Assembly: GCA_016787645.1 (NCBI GenBank)
Contig: JAEUUF010000013.1
Coordinates: 682,001-746,000, forward strand
Direction: 5' to 3'
Origin: Cyclobacteriaceae bacterium
GTDB lineage: Bacteria; Bacteroidota; Bacteroidia; Cytophagales; Cyclobacteriaceae
DNA: 64,000 nucleotides
The position numbers and the translations under genes were made by a program. This document shows positions 17,239-26,635 of the stretch, in pieces (the first letter of the stretch is position 1; each line of letters starts with the position of its first letter). The notes beneath the pieces were generated by a model, which did not search any database, was not told where the DNA came from, and worked only from the letters and a program-made list of their open reading frames with translations.

Positions 17239-19814
17239 GCGATTTTGTCCAACTCCTCCGCTTCCATAGCCTGGCTGCGGACCGTTTTGCCATGTTGGTC
17301 AAAATAAACAATAACCGATATCCCGGCTTCAGGAATGTGACGTTCGGTGAAATACAAGGGCGTCTCACTGGTGCCCAGGTTAATGACTTCAGTGTATTGG
17401 ACGGGAACCACGGTACCCCGCCGACTGCTGAGCACACCATATACTTTGTCTTGCTGCACCATGACGAGTCGTTCCGGTCCAGATTCGCGCAGGTACTTGA
17501 ATTGACGAATATTATCTAACCGGATTTTCTGAGTAGTTACTTCGATCAACTTCCACGTCGCCCCTTTCTTTACCCAGGCCACTGAATCATTCCAGAATTG
17601 AATTTCCTCCCATTCAAATGCACCGATCGGTTTTCCATCGGGGTGAAGAAAACCGTAACCTTTGTCCTTGAAGGCAATCCAGGTCTTCGCATTATACGGA
17701 CGCACGTTGCGGTCATACACCGGCTTCATCAGCTGGCCCGATTTCGAATTGTACCACCCAAATTTCTTGTCTTTGAGAAGGGAAAATGATTGTTCTCCGG
17801 AAGCTACAATCGCATCGTATTCTGCTGGCAACGCGATCTTGCCATCGCCACGAATCAATCCTTTCTTGTTGAGGCGGGTGAAAAAGAATAATGAGCTTCC
17901 GGCTGACTCGAGTTGTTCAAAGTCGGCAACGAACAATTTCTTTCCTGAAGAAGCATCATACACCGCCTTTCTTTTCTTCTCTTCGAGAATCATGAACGCA
18001 GCTGAGTCACGGTACTCCTTGAACTGAAAATGAGCATCTCGCTCAAAGACCACTTGGTTGCGGTCGGGAAGACAGGCGCGCACGGAATCGCCTTGCAGGA
18101 GAAAAGCGATCTTTCCACGAAACCAGGCGCTGTCGCCTTCGACCAGGGTTCCCTGTCCCCTGTCAAACAGCCAGTGACGGCCCGCCGCATCCTCCATTCG
18201 GATCCAGCCAGCCTGCTCTACTACCTGGCGATAACTTTTTCCTTCCAGTTTAGTAATTCCCTGGATGTACTGGTTATCCCCCTTGCGGGTGATGAACCCA
18301 AATGAAGTCTTGCGGAGGGCTTGCCGGTCAAGGGGTATGATGTACTCAAGATTTCCGTCGATCACACCTTCGAGCACACCGTTGCGCACCCAATAGTGCT
18401 GGTCGCCCCATTTTCGGATCTCGTCGAAAACAAAATCTTCCCTGAACGCCGCACCATCGGCAACTCGCGCGATGCGGGAGGGCGTAGTGAGTATGCGTTT
18501 GTTGTTTCTCGTGAGCTGTATAATAGAATCCAGCACCCCGATATCATCGTAGGCGTGCGGCAGCAACACCATGCCGGCCAGCGACATCACCATCCATTGA
18601 TCATTCTGGTTGATACCGACAAAACGATTGGCAATCACCTGGGCATCATCCACCGGCTTGTCGGTGAGCCGGTAGCCAGATTCGTGGACCACCCAGGATC
18701 CGCTGTCGGTAGCGACGAAAATGAACCCAAGGCCAAGGTCATCGAATTCTTTGACCCCGCCCTTCCAGATCACCTTGCCATTCCGGCCAATCAGGCCCCG
18801 GGAAGTAACCAGGTACCGGTCGGTAATCTCCCCGCATCGGTATCCTTCGGGCACGTCTTCATACTGCGGCGCTATGACCTCTTTGCCCCGCTCGTCGATG
18901 AAACCATAGAGGCCACCTTTGATCACCGGCACCCAAAAGCCAGTACCCAACTGACTTTCCTTCATCAATGAATCCGTTTTCCATTTACCGTCAGCTATTT
19001 CTTCACCGTCGCGCTGGAGCGTGAACAACAGTGCGCTCGATCGCCTTGCCCAACGGCTGTTGGGGTACCGGGTCAGGAAGTTGATCAATGACTTCGGCGT
19101 TCCGGATGCGGTGGTGAGTTCAAAAATCTTTCTCTCCGCTACCGGCCGGTATGGATTGTACGGAAATTCCTTGAAGAACTTCTCGTAACTCACACGCCTC
19201 CGGTCCTTCGTGGTTTCATCAAATTCAAGTTTCTCCATGCGACTCCTCGCTTCCGGAGACCGGTGTGAGCGGGGATGCTGTTCCAGGAAACGACGGAAAG
19301 ACAGCGCCGAATTCACTTTCAATGCTTTGACAAAGGCAATTTCATCCCGCAGTTCGACGGCCGAAGGGACTTGGACCGCGCTGTTGTAATTCGCTATAAA
19401 ATTTTCATAAGCCTCCTCAGTATCCTTCCGTTTGGCACGCTCGAACGCAGCACTGTCGATGGATCTGCGCAGTCTTTTCAATTGAATGCTGTCCGGCGTA
19501 TTGTGCTTTCCCTTTGTGCCCTCACGGTAACGGCGGGCAGAAAGGTGCTGGTAGTAACTGGCTGAATCGATCTCGTACGTCTTATGAGTAGGCGTGAAGT
19601 AAAAGATGGACAGAAGGTAAGGCGGACCCGGGTCAAGGGAATCCTTGTTCATTGCTTTGCGGATGGAGAGCGCAGCCTTCGACCACTTGGCCGGGTCGGT
19701 GATGGCCCGAAGTTTCTCCGGGGTAAACTGACCAAACACAGGGCTTGCCAGGAACCAAAATATAAAAAAGGACAAACGCTGCAGTTTCACGGGTAAGTTC
19801 CTCGATGTGACCAT
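17226..19814 (-). CDS. WG-repeat protein with N-terminal helical domain, exported
   Basis: 862 residues from the ATG at 19814 (a TTG 7 codons upstream is less likely). A signal peptide (hydrophobic LSFFIFWFLASPVFGQ) is followed by a charged, helical TPR-like region to about residue 300, then about ten WG repeats of roughly 50 residues, recognisable as GxxGFIDxxGKxVIxPxYxxV. Examples are LYGFIDERGKEVIAPQYEDV and KKGLIRGDGKIALPAEYDAI. WG repeats form beta-propeller-like solenoids and are often cell-surface proteins; the ligand is unknown. It is preceded by a TATTTTTG box only a few bases from the start. Confidence 0.88.
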   Translation of the reverse strand: MVTSRNLPVKLQRLSFFIFWFLASPVFGQFTPEKLRAITDPAKWSKAALSIRKAMNKDSLDPGPPYLLSIFYFTPTHKTYEIDSASYYQHLSARRYREGTKGKHNTPDSIQLKRLRRSIDSAAFERAKRKDTEEAYENFIANYNSAVQVPSAVELRDEIAFVKALKVNSALSFRRFLEQHPRSHRSPEARSRMEKLEFDETTKDRRRVSYEKFFKEFPYNPYRPVAERKIFELTTASGTPKSLINFLTRYPNSRWARRSSALLFTLQRDGEEIADGKWKTDSLMKESQLGTGFWVPVIKGGLYGFIDERGKEVIAPQYEDVPEGYRCGEITDRYLVTSRGLIGRNGKVIWKGGVKEFDDLGLGFIFVATDSGSWVVHESGYRLTDKPVDDAQVIANRFVGINQNDQWMVMSLAGMVLLPHAYDDIGVLDSIIQLTRNNKRILTTPSRIARVADGAAFREDFVFDEIRKWGDQHYWVRNGVLEGVIDGNLEYIIPLDRQALRKTSFGFITRKGDNQYIQGITKLEGKSYRQVVEQAGWIRMEDAAGRHWLFDRGQGTLVEGDSAWFRGKIAFLLQGDSVRACLPDRNQVVFERDAHFQFKEYRDSAAFMILEEKKRKAVYDASSGKKLFVADFEQLESAGSSLFFFTRLNKKGLIRGDGKIALPAEYDAIVASGEQSFSLLKDKKFGWYNSKSGQLMKPVYDRNVRPYNAKTWIAFKDKGYGFLHPDGKPIGAFEWEEIQFWNDSVAWVKKGATWKLIEVTTQKIRLDNIRQFKYLRESGPERLVMVQQDKVYGVLSSRRGTVVPVQYTEVINLGTSETPLYFTERHIPEAGISVIVYFDQHGKTVRSQAMEAEELDKIACEN

Positions 19815-19823
19815 TGAGGAACG

Positions 19824-19831
19824 CAAAAATA
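19824..19831 (-). promoter_or_regulatory. Candidate -7 box of WG-repeat gene
   Basis: TATTTTTG on the minus strand, 9 nt upstream of the ATG at 19814, which would give an almost leaderless transcript. The nearest TTG (-33) spacing is 25 nt, longer than usual. Confidence 0.35.
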
Positions 19832-19842
19832 GCAAAGCCCGT

Positions 19843-22800
19843 CTACCGGCTCACGACAATTTTCAACACCTGTTCGCCAGATGGGCTTTTCAGCCGGACG
19901 AAGTAAGTACCGGCCGGTTGTCCCCGCATGCTAAAAGTCTCCTCAAAGGTGCCCGGGGCGTTATGCATCAACTCCTTATTATGGATTCTTCTTCCTGACA
20001 AGTCAATGACTTCAAGCATGACCGCGGTCGGTGATTTCACCGTGTATGACGCTGTGAACTCGGTTGCCACCGGGTTTGGAAAAGCCTTGAAGGATTCAAC
20101 AGCGGGCCTGGTGGGTTCAATGCCGGTAGGTTCTTCCTGGATGGTGATATAATCCACCGCAGCGCCCCACCCGGTGACGGTGCCATCGGCATAAAGGCGG
20201 TAGCGGAAGAGCAGGGTATCGCCTACCTGGAATTGGTTGGTAAGGTTAACCTGGTGCTGTCGCAAAAGCGACCGTGAACCAGCGGCGCCGGCAAGGTAGG
20301 CAGCCCCCCACTCCGGGTAGGCACGCGCATCATAACCATCTTCCAGCGCAATCCAGTCAAGCCCGTTGGTGGATGCTTCCATGACTACATAGTCTTTGAA
20401 TCCCGTCGTCCCAAATGGTGCACCGTTGTCACCGGGCTCAACAAGGGCGACATCTTCATAATATAAAAATGGATGTGTAGCGGAGACAACGACAGGATGA
20501 AGAAGGATGGCTGTTGAATTCGTATTGATGATGTAAGGGTGATCGGAGTGTAGAATTTTTCGTTCAGACGGCATGCTGTTGGTAAAAGATCCTAAAGCAA
20601 ATCCATTACCCTTGAAATCCTCCGAATCTCCAAAGTAAGTGGCGTAGGAATTCTCGATGCTGAGAATGTTGAGTTGGTCGAGGGAATACGACTTTGAGTG
20701 AATGGGTGCTGTTCCGTGATATCCGATCATCTTGACGGTTCGTGGCCCGGGGCTTACACCCGGCAAGGCCACCACCCAATCACCTGGTGTTGCGGCATTC
20801 GATACGCCCACCAGCGACGGGCCATTGTAGAATTCAACTTTATCAAAGTTCTCTGCCAATCGTACGCGCAACACCAGTTCCTTCTTCGGTGAAGTACCCC
20901 ACTCGAGTATTTCAGGGTGCACCACGGTTTCCTGGGATACATCGATGGTTGCTGTCCAGATTCCGCGGCCATGGGTAGCAATCACGACCTGGTTGTCCAT
21001 TCCTTTCATATCCCAGACCGACAAGGCAGGAAAATCCGGGATCAGTGACCAGGTAAGACCATTGTCCACCGACTCCACAATGCCGATTTCCGTTCCCGCC
21101 CAGAGAATGTCAGGGTTGTCAGGACGGACATACAGGCAATAAACCGCAACATCTGGAAAGCCACGTGTACTTACATCACCCGACTCGAACCCTGAAATAT
21201 CTTCCCAGGTTTGGCCGAGATCAGTCGTGCGCAAAATCTTTGGGTTTCCGGCCTGGGAAAACAGGGCATAAGCCGTTTGTTCCTGGAAAGGATGGGAAGC
21301 CAATTTGGTAATGCCCCCGGATATCAGCGAAGACGGTGGATTGACAGTCGGAGTGAACGTAACGCCCGCGTCCGTTGACACGTGAAGGTTCATCGGCGCA
21401 GATTCAATCATCCCGCTCCCGGCCCAGACGATGTTGGCATTCGCTCTCGATACTTCAATGTCCATCAGTGCTGAACTGCCGCCCCACTTTGCCGTGATGG
21501 GTGCCACGCGCCATAATCCGCCAAAATCCTCGGAGTAGAAAACCCCAACCGACGAAAGTGTATAAATCCGATCAGGGTTATCCCGTGAATTGGCCAGTTT
21601 GGAAATAAACGGATGGGTGCCAAACAAACCCGCGGTAGATTGGTCCCAGGAAAGTCCACCGTTTTGTGAGCGGAAGAACGTGTTGCCTTGTGATCCGCCA
21701 ATGATGTGTTGATCATCAAGGTTGTTCCAGATGACCTCAAACCCATCCCCTCCAAAACAGGAGTTGTATTCCGTATTGGCCGTAGAAGATCCGGTTACCG
21801 GCGACATCCACGTACCGTTATCCTGCGTTCCTCCTACATATTGATCAAATCCAGGACGCTTGTCAGCTCCATAGAATTGCGATGTTCGGTAACTTCTGCC
21901 CGCCATGGTCCAGTCGCCCTGGTTGGTGCCCGGAGAGGTTGAGGTGTTGGAAACGAAAACTCCGCCGTCACTGGCGTTGATGATTTTGAAAGTACTGCCC
22001 GTCATCGGGACCATTACCAGGTTGTGTTGGTCCGGGTGAACGTCAAGGCCGTAGGCAAGGAATCGGTTCTTTCCATCGTACTGGTTGTATGCATCGGATA
22101 CCGTGACGGTGGCTGCATTGAATTTTGGCAAGCCCGTATATTTAATCACCAGTGTAGAGGTGGGGAGGCTGGCGGGCTGCCAGGTTGCGCCGTTGGCCAA
22201 CGCGGGAAAGAAACTGTACATAAGCCGAAACTCATGACCACCGGGTAATGCGATGCTCGGGTTTGGCGTAGTCGCATAGTCCACATCGTTAATAAAAACA
22301 TATTCTCTGCTATTCAGCAATGGGTCCGCCCCGAAGAATTGTTCCATAAGATCAAATTGCCCGTTGTTAGCCTGGTCGCGGAAGGATACCATGATTTGTC
22401 TTGGACTCAGTGGGTTGGTAACCTCCCAAACCTCGAAAGGCACATCCACATAATTAGCGTACGTATAGTTCGCACTGGGAACACCCGAGGTGGATCCTAG
22501 GGGAACAGTAAACCGGTGAGCTTTCTGTGACTTGCCCGGGCCAAAGCGAAGTTCCACGTTTCGCTGCCCAGCCTGTGGACCCGCGGTGAGGCGGGCGGAA
22601 CTGTAAGTGATGTTTTGAAACGACAGCAGGTAAAGGAATCCGCTCGTCCCATTTTCCTGGAAGTCATAGTTGGCCACTTCAGTTGTTCCCGTTCCAAGGG
22701 TAAGCCGAAACAGGTTCACGCCACCGAAGTAAACCACATTCGCGTCGAAAGGATCGCAGGCAATCGTGTTGTCATACCAACCCTGGTTGCCCAGGAAATT

Positions 22801-23817
22801 CAAGGGTTGATTATTGAATACTACATTCACCAGCGACCAGGTGACACCCGCATCTTGCGAGAGGTACAGGTCTGATCCGCCACCTGATAAGTTGCCTTCT
22901 ACAGAAGCAAAAATTCGATTGGGATTGACCGGCGACACGGCGATCTCCACGCGGCCATTCGGACTCATCCCGGCATTCGAGAGTGCCCAGGTCACTCCCC
23001 CATCGATTGATTTGAGAACACCGACCTGGTATTGCGCCGCATATTGAATCAAGAAGTTGGAGGGATTCGCCTTCAGATCCTGAATACTGACATCATCGAA
23101 AACCTTCGTCCAGGAGGTGCCGCCGTTTGTGGAGCGATAAATACCAGTTTGCGTGGCTGCTACCACGATATTGGGATCCGTCGGGCTCACCACCAGGCGG
23201 TTGATATCAGAAAAAGAACTCGTAGCGCCGAGGTGTGTCCAGGTTTGTCCACGGTCATTTGATTTGAATATGCCGTTGCCGGTGATTCCATCAAGATTGC
23301 CAAATCCCTCACCAGTGCCAACATAGACAACATTGTGATTGGATGCCGCCATCGCCAACACCGTGGTGGCCATGTTGGTGAGGGTTGGTGTAATGAGGCT
23401 CCAATTGACACCGGCATTGGTCGTCTTCCACACTCCACCTCCTGCTGATCCTGCGTACCAGGTATTCTTGAGCGGATCATCCGGATCCACGATCAAACCC
23501 CGGGTTCGTCCAGGTACATTGGAAGGACCTCGTTCCGTCCAGGTAATGGTCCCGGATTGGAGTTGGGGTGGGCGATTTCTTGCCGCTGTTAACGCTTTGC
23601 GGTATTCCTTCAGCCGATAACCCGGTTGATAAGCTGGTGTAGATTCACCGGCAGCGGTGCGGATCTCTTTATGAAACCTTGCGAATTCTTCGGGACCACT
23701 GTACTGCTCGGCAACCGCCATCGCTTGCGACCGTTCTGGCTTGCGGGGTTCATGCACGCACCACAGGATAGTTGCGACAAAGAAGAAATTCAAAGTGACT
23801 AGCTGCCAGTACCGCAT
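19843..23817 (-). CDS. Large BNR/sortilin-repeat protein with T9SS type A sorting domain
   Basis: 1324 residues. An N-terminal hydrophobic segment (about 6-21) acts as the export signal. Residues from about 100 to 960 contain repeated BNR/VPS10-like units (GGGVWKTTNAGVNWSLI, GIFKSNDRGQTWTHLG, GIYRSTNGGTSWTKV, YLSQDAGVTWSLV), an Asp-box beta-propeller. The last 80 residues (FPNPVATEFTASYTV through the VLKIVVSR end) form a Por_Secre_tail type A sorting domain, which directs secretion by the type IX system. The protein should be secreted or surface-bound; glycan binding or hydrolysis is possible, but no catalytic sialidase signature was recognised. Confidence 0.92.
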   Translation of the reverse strand: MRYWQLVTLNFFFVATILWCVHEPRKPERSQAMAVAEQYSGPEEFARFHKEIRTAAGESTPAYQPGYRLKEYRKALTAARNRPPQLQSGTITWTERGPSNVPGRTRGLIVDPDDPLKNTWYAGSAGGGVWKTTNAGVNWSLITPTLTNMATTVLAMAASNHNVVYVGTGEGFGNLDGITGNGIFKSNDRGQTWTHLGATSSFSDINRLVVSPTDPNIVVAATQTGIYRSTNGGTSWTKVFDDVSIQDLKANPSNFLIQYAAQYQVGVLKSIDGGVTWALSNAGMSPNGRVEIAVSPVNPNRIFASVEGNLSGGGSDLYLSQDAGVTWSLVNVVFNNQPLNFLGNQGWYDNTIACDPFDANVVYFGGVNLFRLTLGTGTTEVANYDFQENGTSGFLYLLSFQNITYSSARLTAGPQAGQRNVELRFGPGKSQKAHRFTVPLGSTSGVPSANYTYANYVDVPFEVWEVTNPLSPRQIMVSFRDQANNGQFDLMEQFFGADPLLNSREYVFINDVDYATTPNPSIALPGGHEFRLMYSFFPALANGATWQPASLPTSTLVIKYTGLPKFNAATVTVSDAYNQYDGKNRFLAYGLDVHPDQHNLVMVPMTGSTFKIINASDGGVFVSNTSTSPGTNQGDWTMAGRSYRTSQFYGADKRPGFDQYVGGTQDNGTWMSPVTGSSTANTEYNSCFGGDGFEVIWNNLDDQHIIGGSQGNTFFRSQNGGLSWDQSTAGLFGTHPFISKLANSRDNPDRIYTLSSVGVFYSEDFGGLWRVAPITAKWGGSSALMDIEVSRANANIVWAGSGMIESAPMNLHVSTDAGVTFTPTVNPPSSLISGGITKLASHPFQEQTAYALFSQAGNPKILRTTDLGQTWEDISGFESGDVSTRGFPDVAVYCLYVRPDNPDILWAGTEIGIVESVDNGLTWSLIPDFPALSVWDMKGMDNQVVIATHGRGIWTATIDVSQETVVHPEILEWGTSPKKELVLRVRLAENFDKVEFYNGPSLVGVSNAATPGDWVVALPGVSPGPRTVKMIGYHGTAPIHSKSYSLDQLNILSIENSYATYFGDSEDFKGNGFALGSFTNSMPSERKILHSDHPYIINTNSTAILLHPVVVSATHPFLYYEDVALVEPGDNGAPFGTTGFKDYVVMEASTNGLDWIALEDGYDARAYPEWGAAYLAGAAGSRSLLRQHQVNLTNQFQVGDTLLFRYRLYADGTVTGWGAAVDYITIQEEPTGIEPTRPAVESFKAFPNPVATEFTASYTVKSPTAVMLEVIDLSGRRIHNKELMHNAPGTFEETFSMRGQPAGTYFVRLKSPSGEQVLKIVVSR

Positions 23818-23837
23818 GTGTTCCTATTTATGAGTTC

Positions 23838-24227
23838 CTATTTAGATGAGCGCAATTTGATCATTCGGACATATTGAGAAAGGCTCTCACCGCTTCTCAA
23901 CGTACCTGGCACGCTTAATAACTCGAGTGTATCCTCATTCGCCCACTTCACGTAACCCGGGAGAAAGGACTGTTGTTCCACAATAGCGCCCGTTGACTTA
24001 TCGATCACCAGGAAACGGACAGCCCGCCTGGCCGCGAGGGGATCTGTCTTTTGAACATACAGGATAAATTTTCCCGAAGCATTCGGGAAGGAGTCAAGGT
24101 CATTTCCCAATTGTTGGGTTGCCAACTTCGTCATATCCTCGCCCTGTGCCGGAGAAGTTGACTTGCAACCCAACAGGTTGCCACCCACCAGGGAAAGGCA
24201 CACGACTAACAGGAATTTGGGGAACAT
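23838..24227 (-). CDS. Lipoprotein of unknown function
   Basis: 129 residues starting at the ATG at 24227, chosen because it puts a canonical lipoprotein signal (KFLLVVCLSLVGGNLLGC, lipobox LLGC) at the N-terminus; the frame extends further upstream without such a signal. The mature part (about 110 residues) looks like a small beta-rich domain (FILYVQKTDPLAARRAVRFLVI, SLSQYVRMIKL). It ends 20 nt before the start of the large T9SS substrate gene and may be co-transcribed with it. No family recognised. Confidence 0.75.
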   Translation of the reverse strand: MFPKFLLVVCLSLVGGNLLGCKSTSPAQGEDMTKLATQQLGNDLDSFPNASGKFILYVQKTDPLAARRAVRFLVIDKSTGAIVEQQSFLPGYVKWANEDTLELLSVPGTLRSGESLSQYVRMIKLRSSK

Positions 24228-24244
24228 CAACTCTGGATAAACAC

Positions 24245-24252
24245 CAAAAGTA
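24245..24252 (-). promoter_or_regulatory. Candidate -7 box of the lipoprotein gene
   Basis: TACTTTTG on the minus strand, 17 nt upstream of the ATG at 24227. No clear -33 partner. Confidence 0.35.
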
Positions 24253-24484
24253 CTAAAAAGGCGATGGCGGCCCCGTGATGTTCCAAGCGCATTCATGTAA
24301 GAAGGTCATCCAAATTGCGTGAATTTGGCCGGAAAGAAGTCGCATTTGCCCTGGCCATGAATCCTGAACCCTTGACGGCGCACGGGCCACAATTGGGGTC
24401 ACCTCTTCGACAGTTGGCACTAAATGACGGCCTCAATCGTAACCTTATCCCCCAAAGGCAGTATTTAGGAGTAAATCCCTGCTC

Positions 24485-25024
24485 ATGAACCCAACAAAAT
24501 CCATTGCCCTTGCCGCCCTGTTTGTTTCAGGAATTTCGGCCAACGCTTTCAGCCAAACCGCTACGCCTCCTGTCCCGCCGAGGGAGCCGGTCAAGGTAGT
24601 AGTAGAGCCCATCGAGCCGGTTGAACCCGTTGAGGTGGACCTTGACCTGGAGCCGATGGAAATTGAGCTGGAGGAGATGGACCTCGCCCTGGCGGCCATT
24701 GAACCCATTGAAATTGACCTCGACATGGAGGCCTTGAACCGTGAAATCCAGGAAGCCGTGAAAGAAGCCATGGAGGAAGTAAAGGAGGCCATGGCAGAGC
24801 TGAAGGTTGAACTCCGTGAAATGGACGAGGTGGATATTGACCTCAACCTCGATGAACTGAATGACCTCAAAGAAGAACTCCGTCAATTGGATAAAGAATC
24901 GGATGAGGCGATGCTGAACGACGATCCACACAAAGGCAAGCACAAGGACAAGGCCGTTCATAAGAACAAGGAAAAGTCCAAAGACAAGGATGAGAAGGCG
25001 AAGGGGTTGAAGAAGATAAATTAG
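24485..25024 (+). CDS. Exported acidic coiled-coil protein with lysine-rich tail
   Basis: 179 residues. The signal peptide (MNPTKSIALAALFVSGISANAFSQ) ends at the SQ position common in Bacteroidota. Residues 30-75 are a Pro/Glu repeat (EPIEPVEPVEVDLDLEPMEI, then EPIEIDLDME), residues 75-145 are strongly acidic and probably coiled coil (EAVKEAMEEVKEAMAELKVELREMDEVDIDLNLDELND), and the last 30 residues turn abruptly basic (KHKDKAVHKNKEKSKDKDEK). The charge switch is striking. No known domain. It lies just upstream of the tRNA-Pro and the defence island; I see no link beyond position. Confidence 0.75.
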   Translation: MNPTKSIALAALFVSGISANAFSQTATPPVPPREPVKVVVEPIEPVEPVEVDLDLEPMEIELEEMDLALAAIEPIEIDLDMEALNREIQEAVKEAMEEVKEAMAELKVELREMDEVDIDLNLDELNDLKEELRQLDKESDEAMLNDDPHKGKHKDKAVHKNKEKSKDKDEKAKGLKKIN

Positions 25025-25111
25025 TGGAATCGCGGAGGGGCTTATCCTTCCGGAAAGATTTTCTTAATATTGCACCTCGAATTCAGGCTTTCGGGCCTGG
25101 AACGTGGATTT

Positions 25112-25186
25112 CGGGGTGTAGCGCAGCCCGGTTAGCGCATCACGTTAGGGACGTGGAGGTCGGATGTTCGAATCATCTCACCCCGA
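25112..25186 (+). tRNA. tRNA-Pro (anticodon AGG)
   Basis: A complete cloverleaf is readable. The acceptor stem CGGGGTG pairs with CACCCCG (25179-25185), the D arm is GCGC...GCGC, and the anticodon stem TCACG/CGTGG encloses the loop TTAGGGA, giving anticodon AGG at 25147-25149 followed by G37. The T arm is GGATG/TTCGAAT/CATCT. The 3' CCA is not encoded (ACA follows). Pro identity is supported by the CGGGGTG acceptor and G35-G36. A34 is unusual for a bacterial proline tRNA. A strong hairpin follows immediately. Confidence 0.9.
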
Positions 25187-25187
25187 C

Positions 25188-25238
25188 ATCGCCCGCCAAA
25201 CTCAGCTCTTTAGAGCAAGTTTCGGCGGGCGATTTTGT
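25188..25238 (+). terminator. Terminator downstream of tRNA-Pro
   Basis: Perfect 10-bp stem (ATCGCCCGCC at 25188-25197, GGCGGGCGAT at 25224-25233) with a further nested stem and a following TTTTGTT run. It begins 2 nt after the tRNA and separates it from the AT-rich island. Confidence 0.85.
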
Positions 25239-25317
25239 TACTAAACAGTACTCTTATCCTGGTTTTACTAAGTGGGTCACTTGTGGAGTTCACTCAGATG
25301 GTTTGTGGCAGGACCCG

Positions 25318-26565
25318 TCAGATCTCCAATTCAAGCTGAGGTCGGTTAATAATACTTGAGATTCTAGTTCTATTACTGGGGTACCTACCATTGACCCACA
25401 TTCCCTTCTTGATTCTAGCTTCAAACGTGGCCTTAGGAAATAAACTGTTGTAGCGTGCTCGATACTTTTCAAGGAGTTCCTTATCATCTTGGAGTGACTT
25501 CAGTCTCTTAATAATGACATCAACAGGTCCAATCTCAACTCCAATCCACTTTCTTTTTTTTATATCGGCAACCGCATAAGTCGTTCCAGAACCACCAAAG
25601 GGGTCAAAAACGACATCATTTTCATTGGTAGACATCTCAATTATTCTATCAATAAGTTTTACAGAAAGTTCATTCGCACCGGCTCTTCTCTTTATTCCCT
25701 TATGTCGAACTGGAGGGATATCATACCAAACGTCTGAAAGATTAACACCCTTAGGGTTCATCTTATCTTTATATCCACCATAATCCTTAAGGTCTCTATG
25801 ACAACTTGGGCAAACCTCCATTGGCAATCTATCAGGTTTGAAAACGTTTGCTTTGGTTCCCTTAGTGAAATATAGAAGTGAGTAGTGTGAAGGGTACAAT
25901 CTATTGGCGATTGGCAATGAATATTTGATGTCACATGCTATCCAATTCTTGAATGTCATATGTCCGCCCAGAAACTTAGCATACAGAATATTCCATTTCG
26001 GTAAATTCCAAACAAAGAGGCTTCCTCCCGGTTTCAAAATTCTCACACATTCGTTGAGCCAACTCTCGGACCATCTGATGTATTCAGTCTCTTTCAGATT
26101 GTCATCAATACCTGAAGGATAGAGTTTGTCCAAATTAAAAGGAGGATCGGCAAACACTAAATCTATTGATTCACTTTTCAATTGACTCATCATTTCTAGG
26201 CAATCTCCTCTGTACAACTGACCCTTAGAGGTACTTAATACTTTCTTGAGTTTCCGTTTTTTCTTTGTTACCGTTACACCTTTCTCGGCTGGCTTTTCAA
26301 GTCTGGCAATTTCCTGTGAGTGTTTTGACAACATATCTACAAGTTCCATATCAATTATGCCCATCTTAAGTTTAAGATCCGTTAAAGACCTCTTCGATGT
26401 CTTTAGAATTCCATCGAGAAAAGGTTCTGGAGGGAGGATATTATTTGCATTCCAATATTCCAACCGATTCGGCTCAACACCGATTTCTACTGCAAGCGCT
26501 TTTAGACCTTTTTTGTCAGAACTTGAAACATTCAAGAAATCGTAAAGTTTATTTCCCCATTCCAT
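25318..26565 (-). CDS. Site-specific DNA methyltransferase (amino-MTase, beta class) with N-terminal HTH-like region
   Basis: 415 residues from the ATG at 26565 (a TTG 6 codons upstream overlaps the -7 box). The catalytic motif IV DPPF (140-143) precedes the AdoMet motif I FDPFGGSGTT (320-329), the order of beta-class N6-adenine or N4-cytosine MTases. A Cys pair (VCPSCHRDL, about 251-259) lies in the variable target-recognition part. Residues about 17-70 (KKGLKALAVEIGVEPNRLEYW and following) resemble a helix-turn-helix, as in restriction-modification controllers. It is divergent from a BamHI-like endonuclease, so it should protect the sites that enzyme cuts; if the target is GGATCC the expected mark would be N4-methylcytosine. 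The gene is AT-rich compared with the surrounding genes. Confidence 0.92.
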   Translation of the reverse strand: MEWGNKLYDFLNVSSSDKKGLKALAVEIGVEPNRLEYWNANNILPPEPFLDGILKTSKRSLTDLKLKMGIIDMELVDMLSKHSQEIARLEKPAEKGVTVTKKKRKLKKVLSTSKGQLYRGDCLEMMSQLKSESIDLVFADPPFNLDKLYPSGIDDNLKETEYIRWSESWLNECVRILKPGGSLFVWNLPKWNILYAKFLGGHMTFKNWIACDIKYSLPIANRLYPSHYSLLYFTKGTKANVFKPDRLPMEVCPSCHRDLKDYGGYKDKMNPKGVNLSDVWYDIPPVRHKGIKRRAGANELSVKLIDRIIEMSTNENDVVFDPFGGSGTTYAVADIKKRKWIGVEIGPVDVIIKRLKSLQDDKELLEKYRARYNSLFPKATFEARIKKGMWVNGRYPSNRTRISSIINRPQLELEI

Positions 26566-26580
26566 TGTATTAGGTTTTGT

Positions 26581-26588
26581 CAAATTTA
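26581..26588 (-). promoter_or_regulatory. Candidate -7 box of the methyltransferase
   Basis: TAAATTTG on the minus strand matches TAnnTTTG and places a transcription start just upstream of the ATG at 26565. The 70-nt divergent region also contains the palindrome GTTAAC and must carry the endonuclease promoter on the other strand. Confidence 0.4.
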
Positions 26589-26635
26589 GATCGAAATTTT
26601 GGGTTAACTAAGTTCACAAAACCAAATACTTTGTT

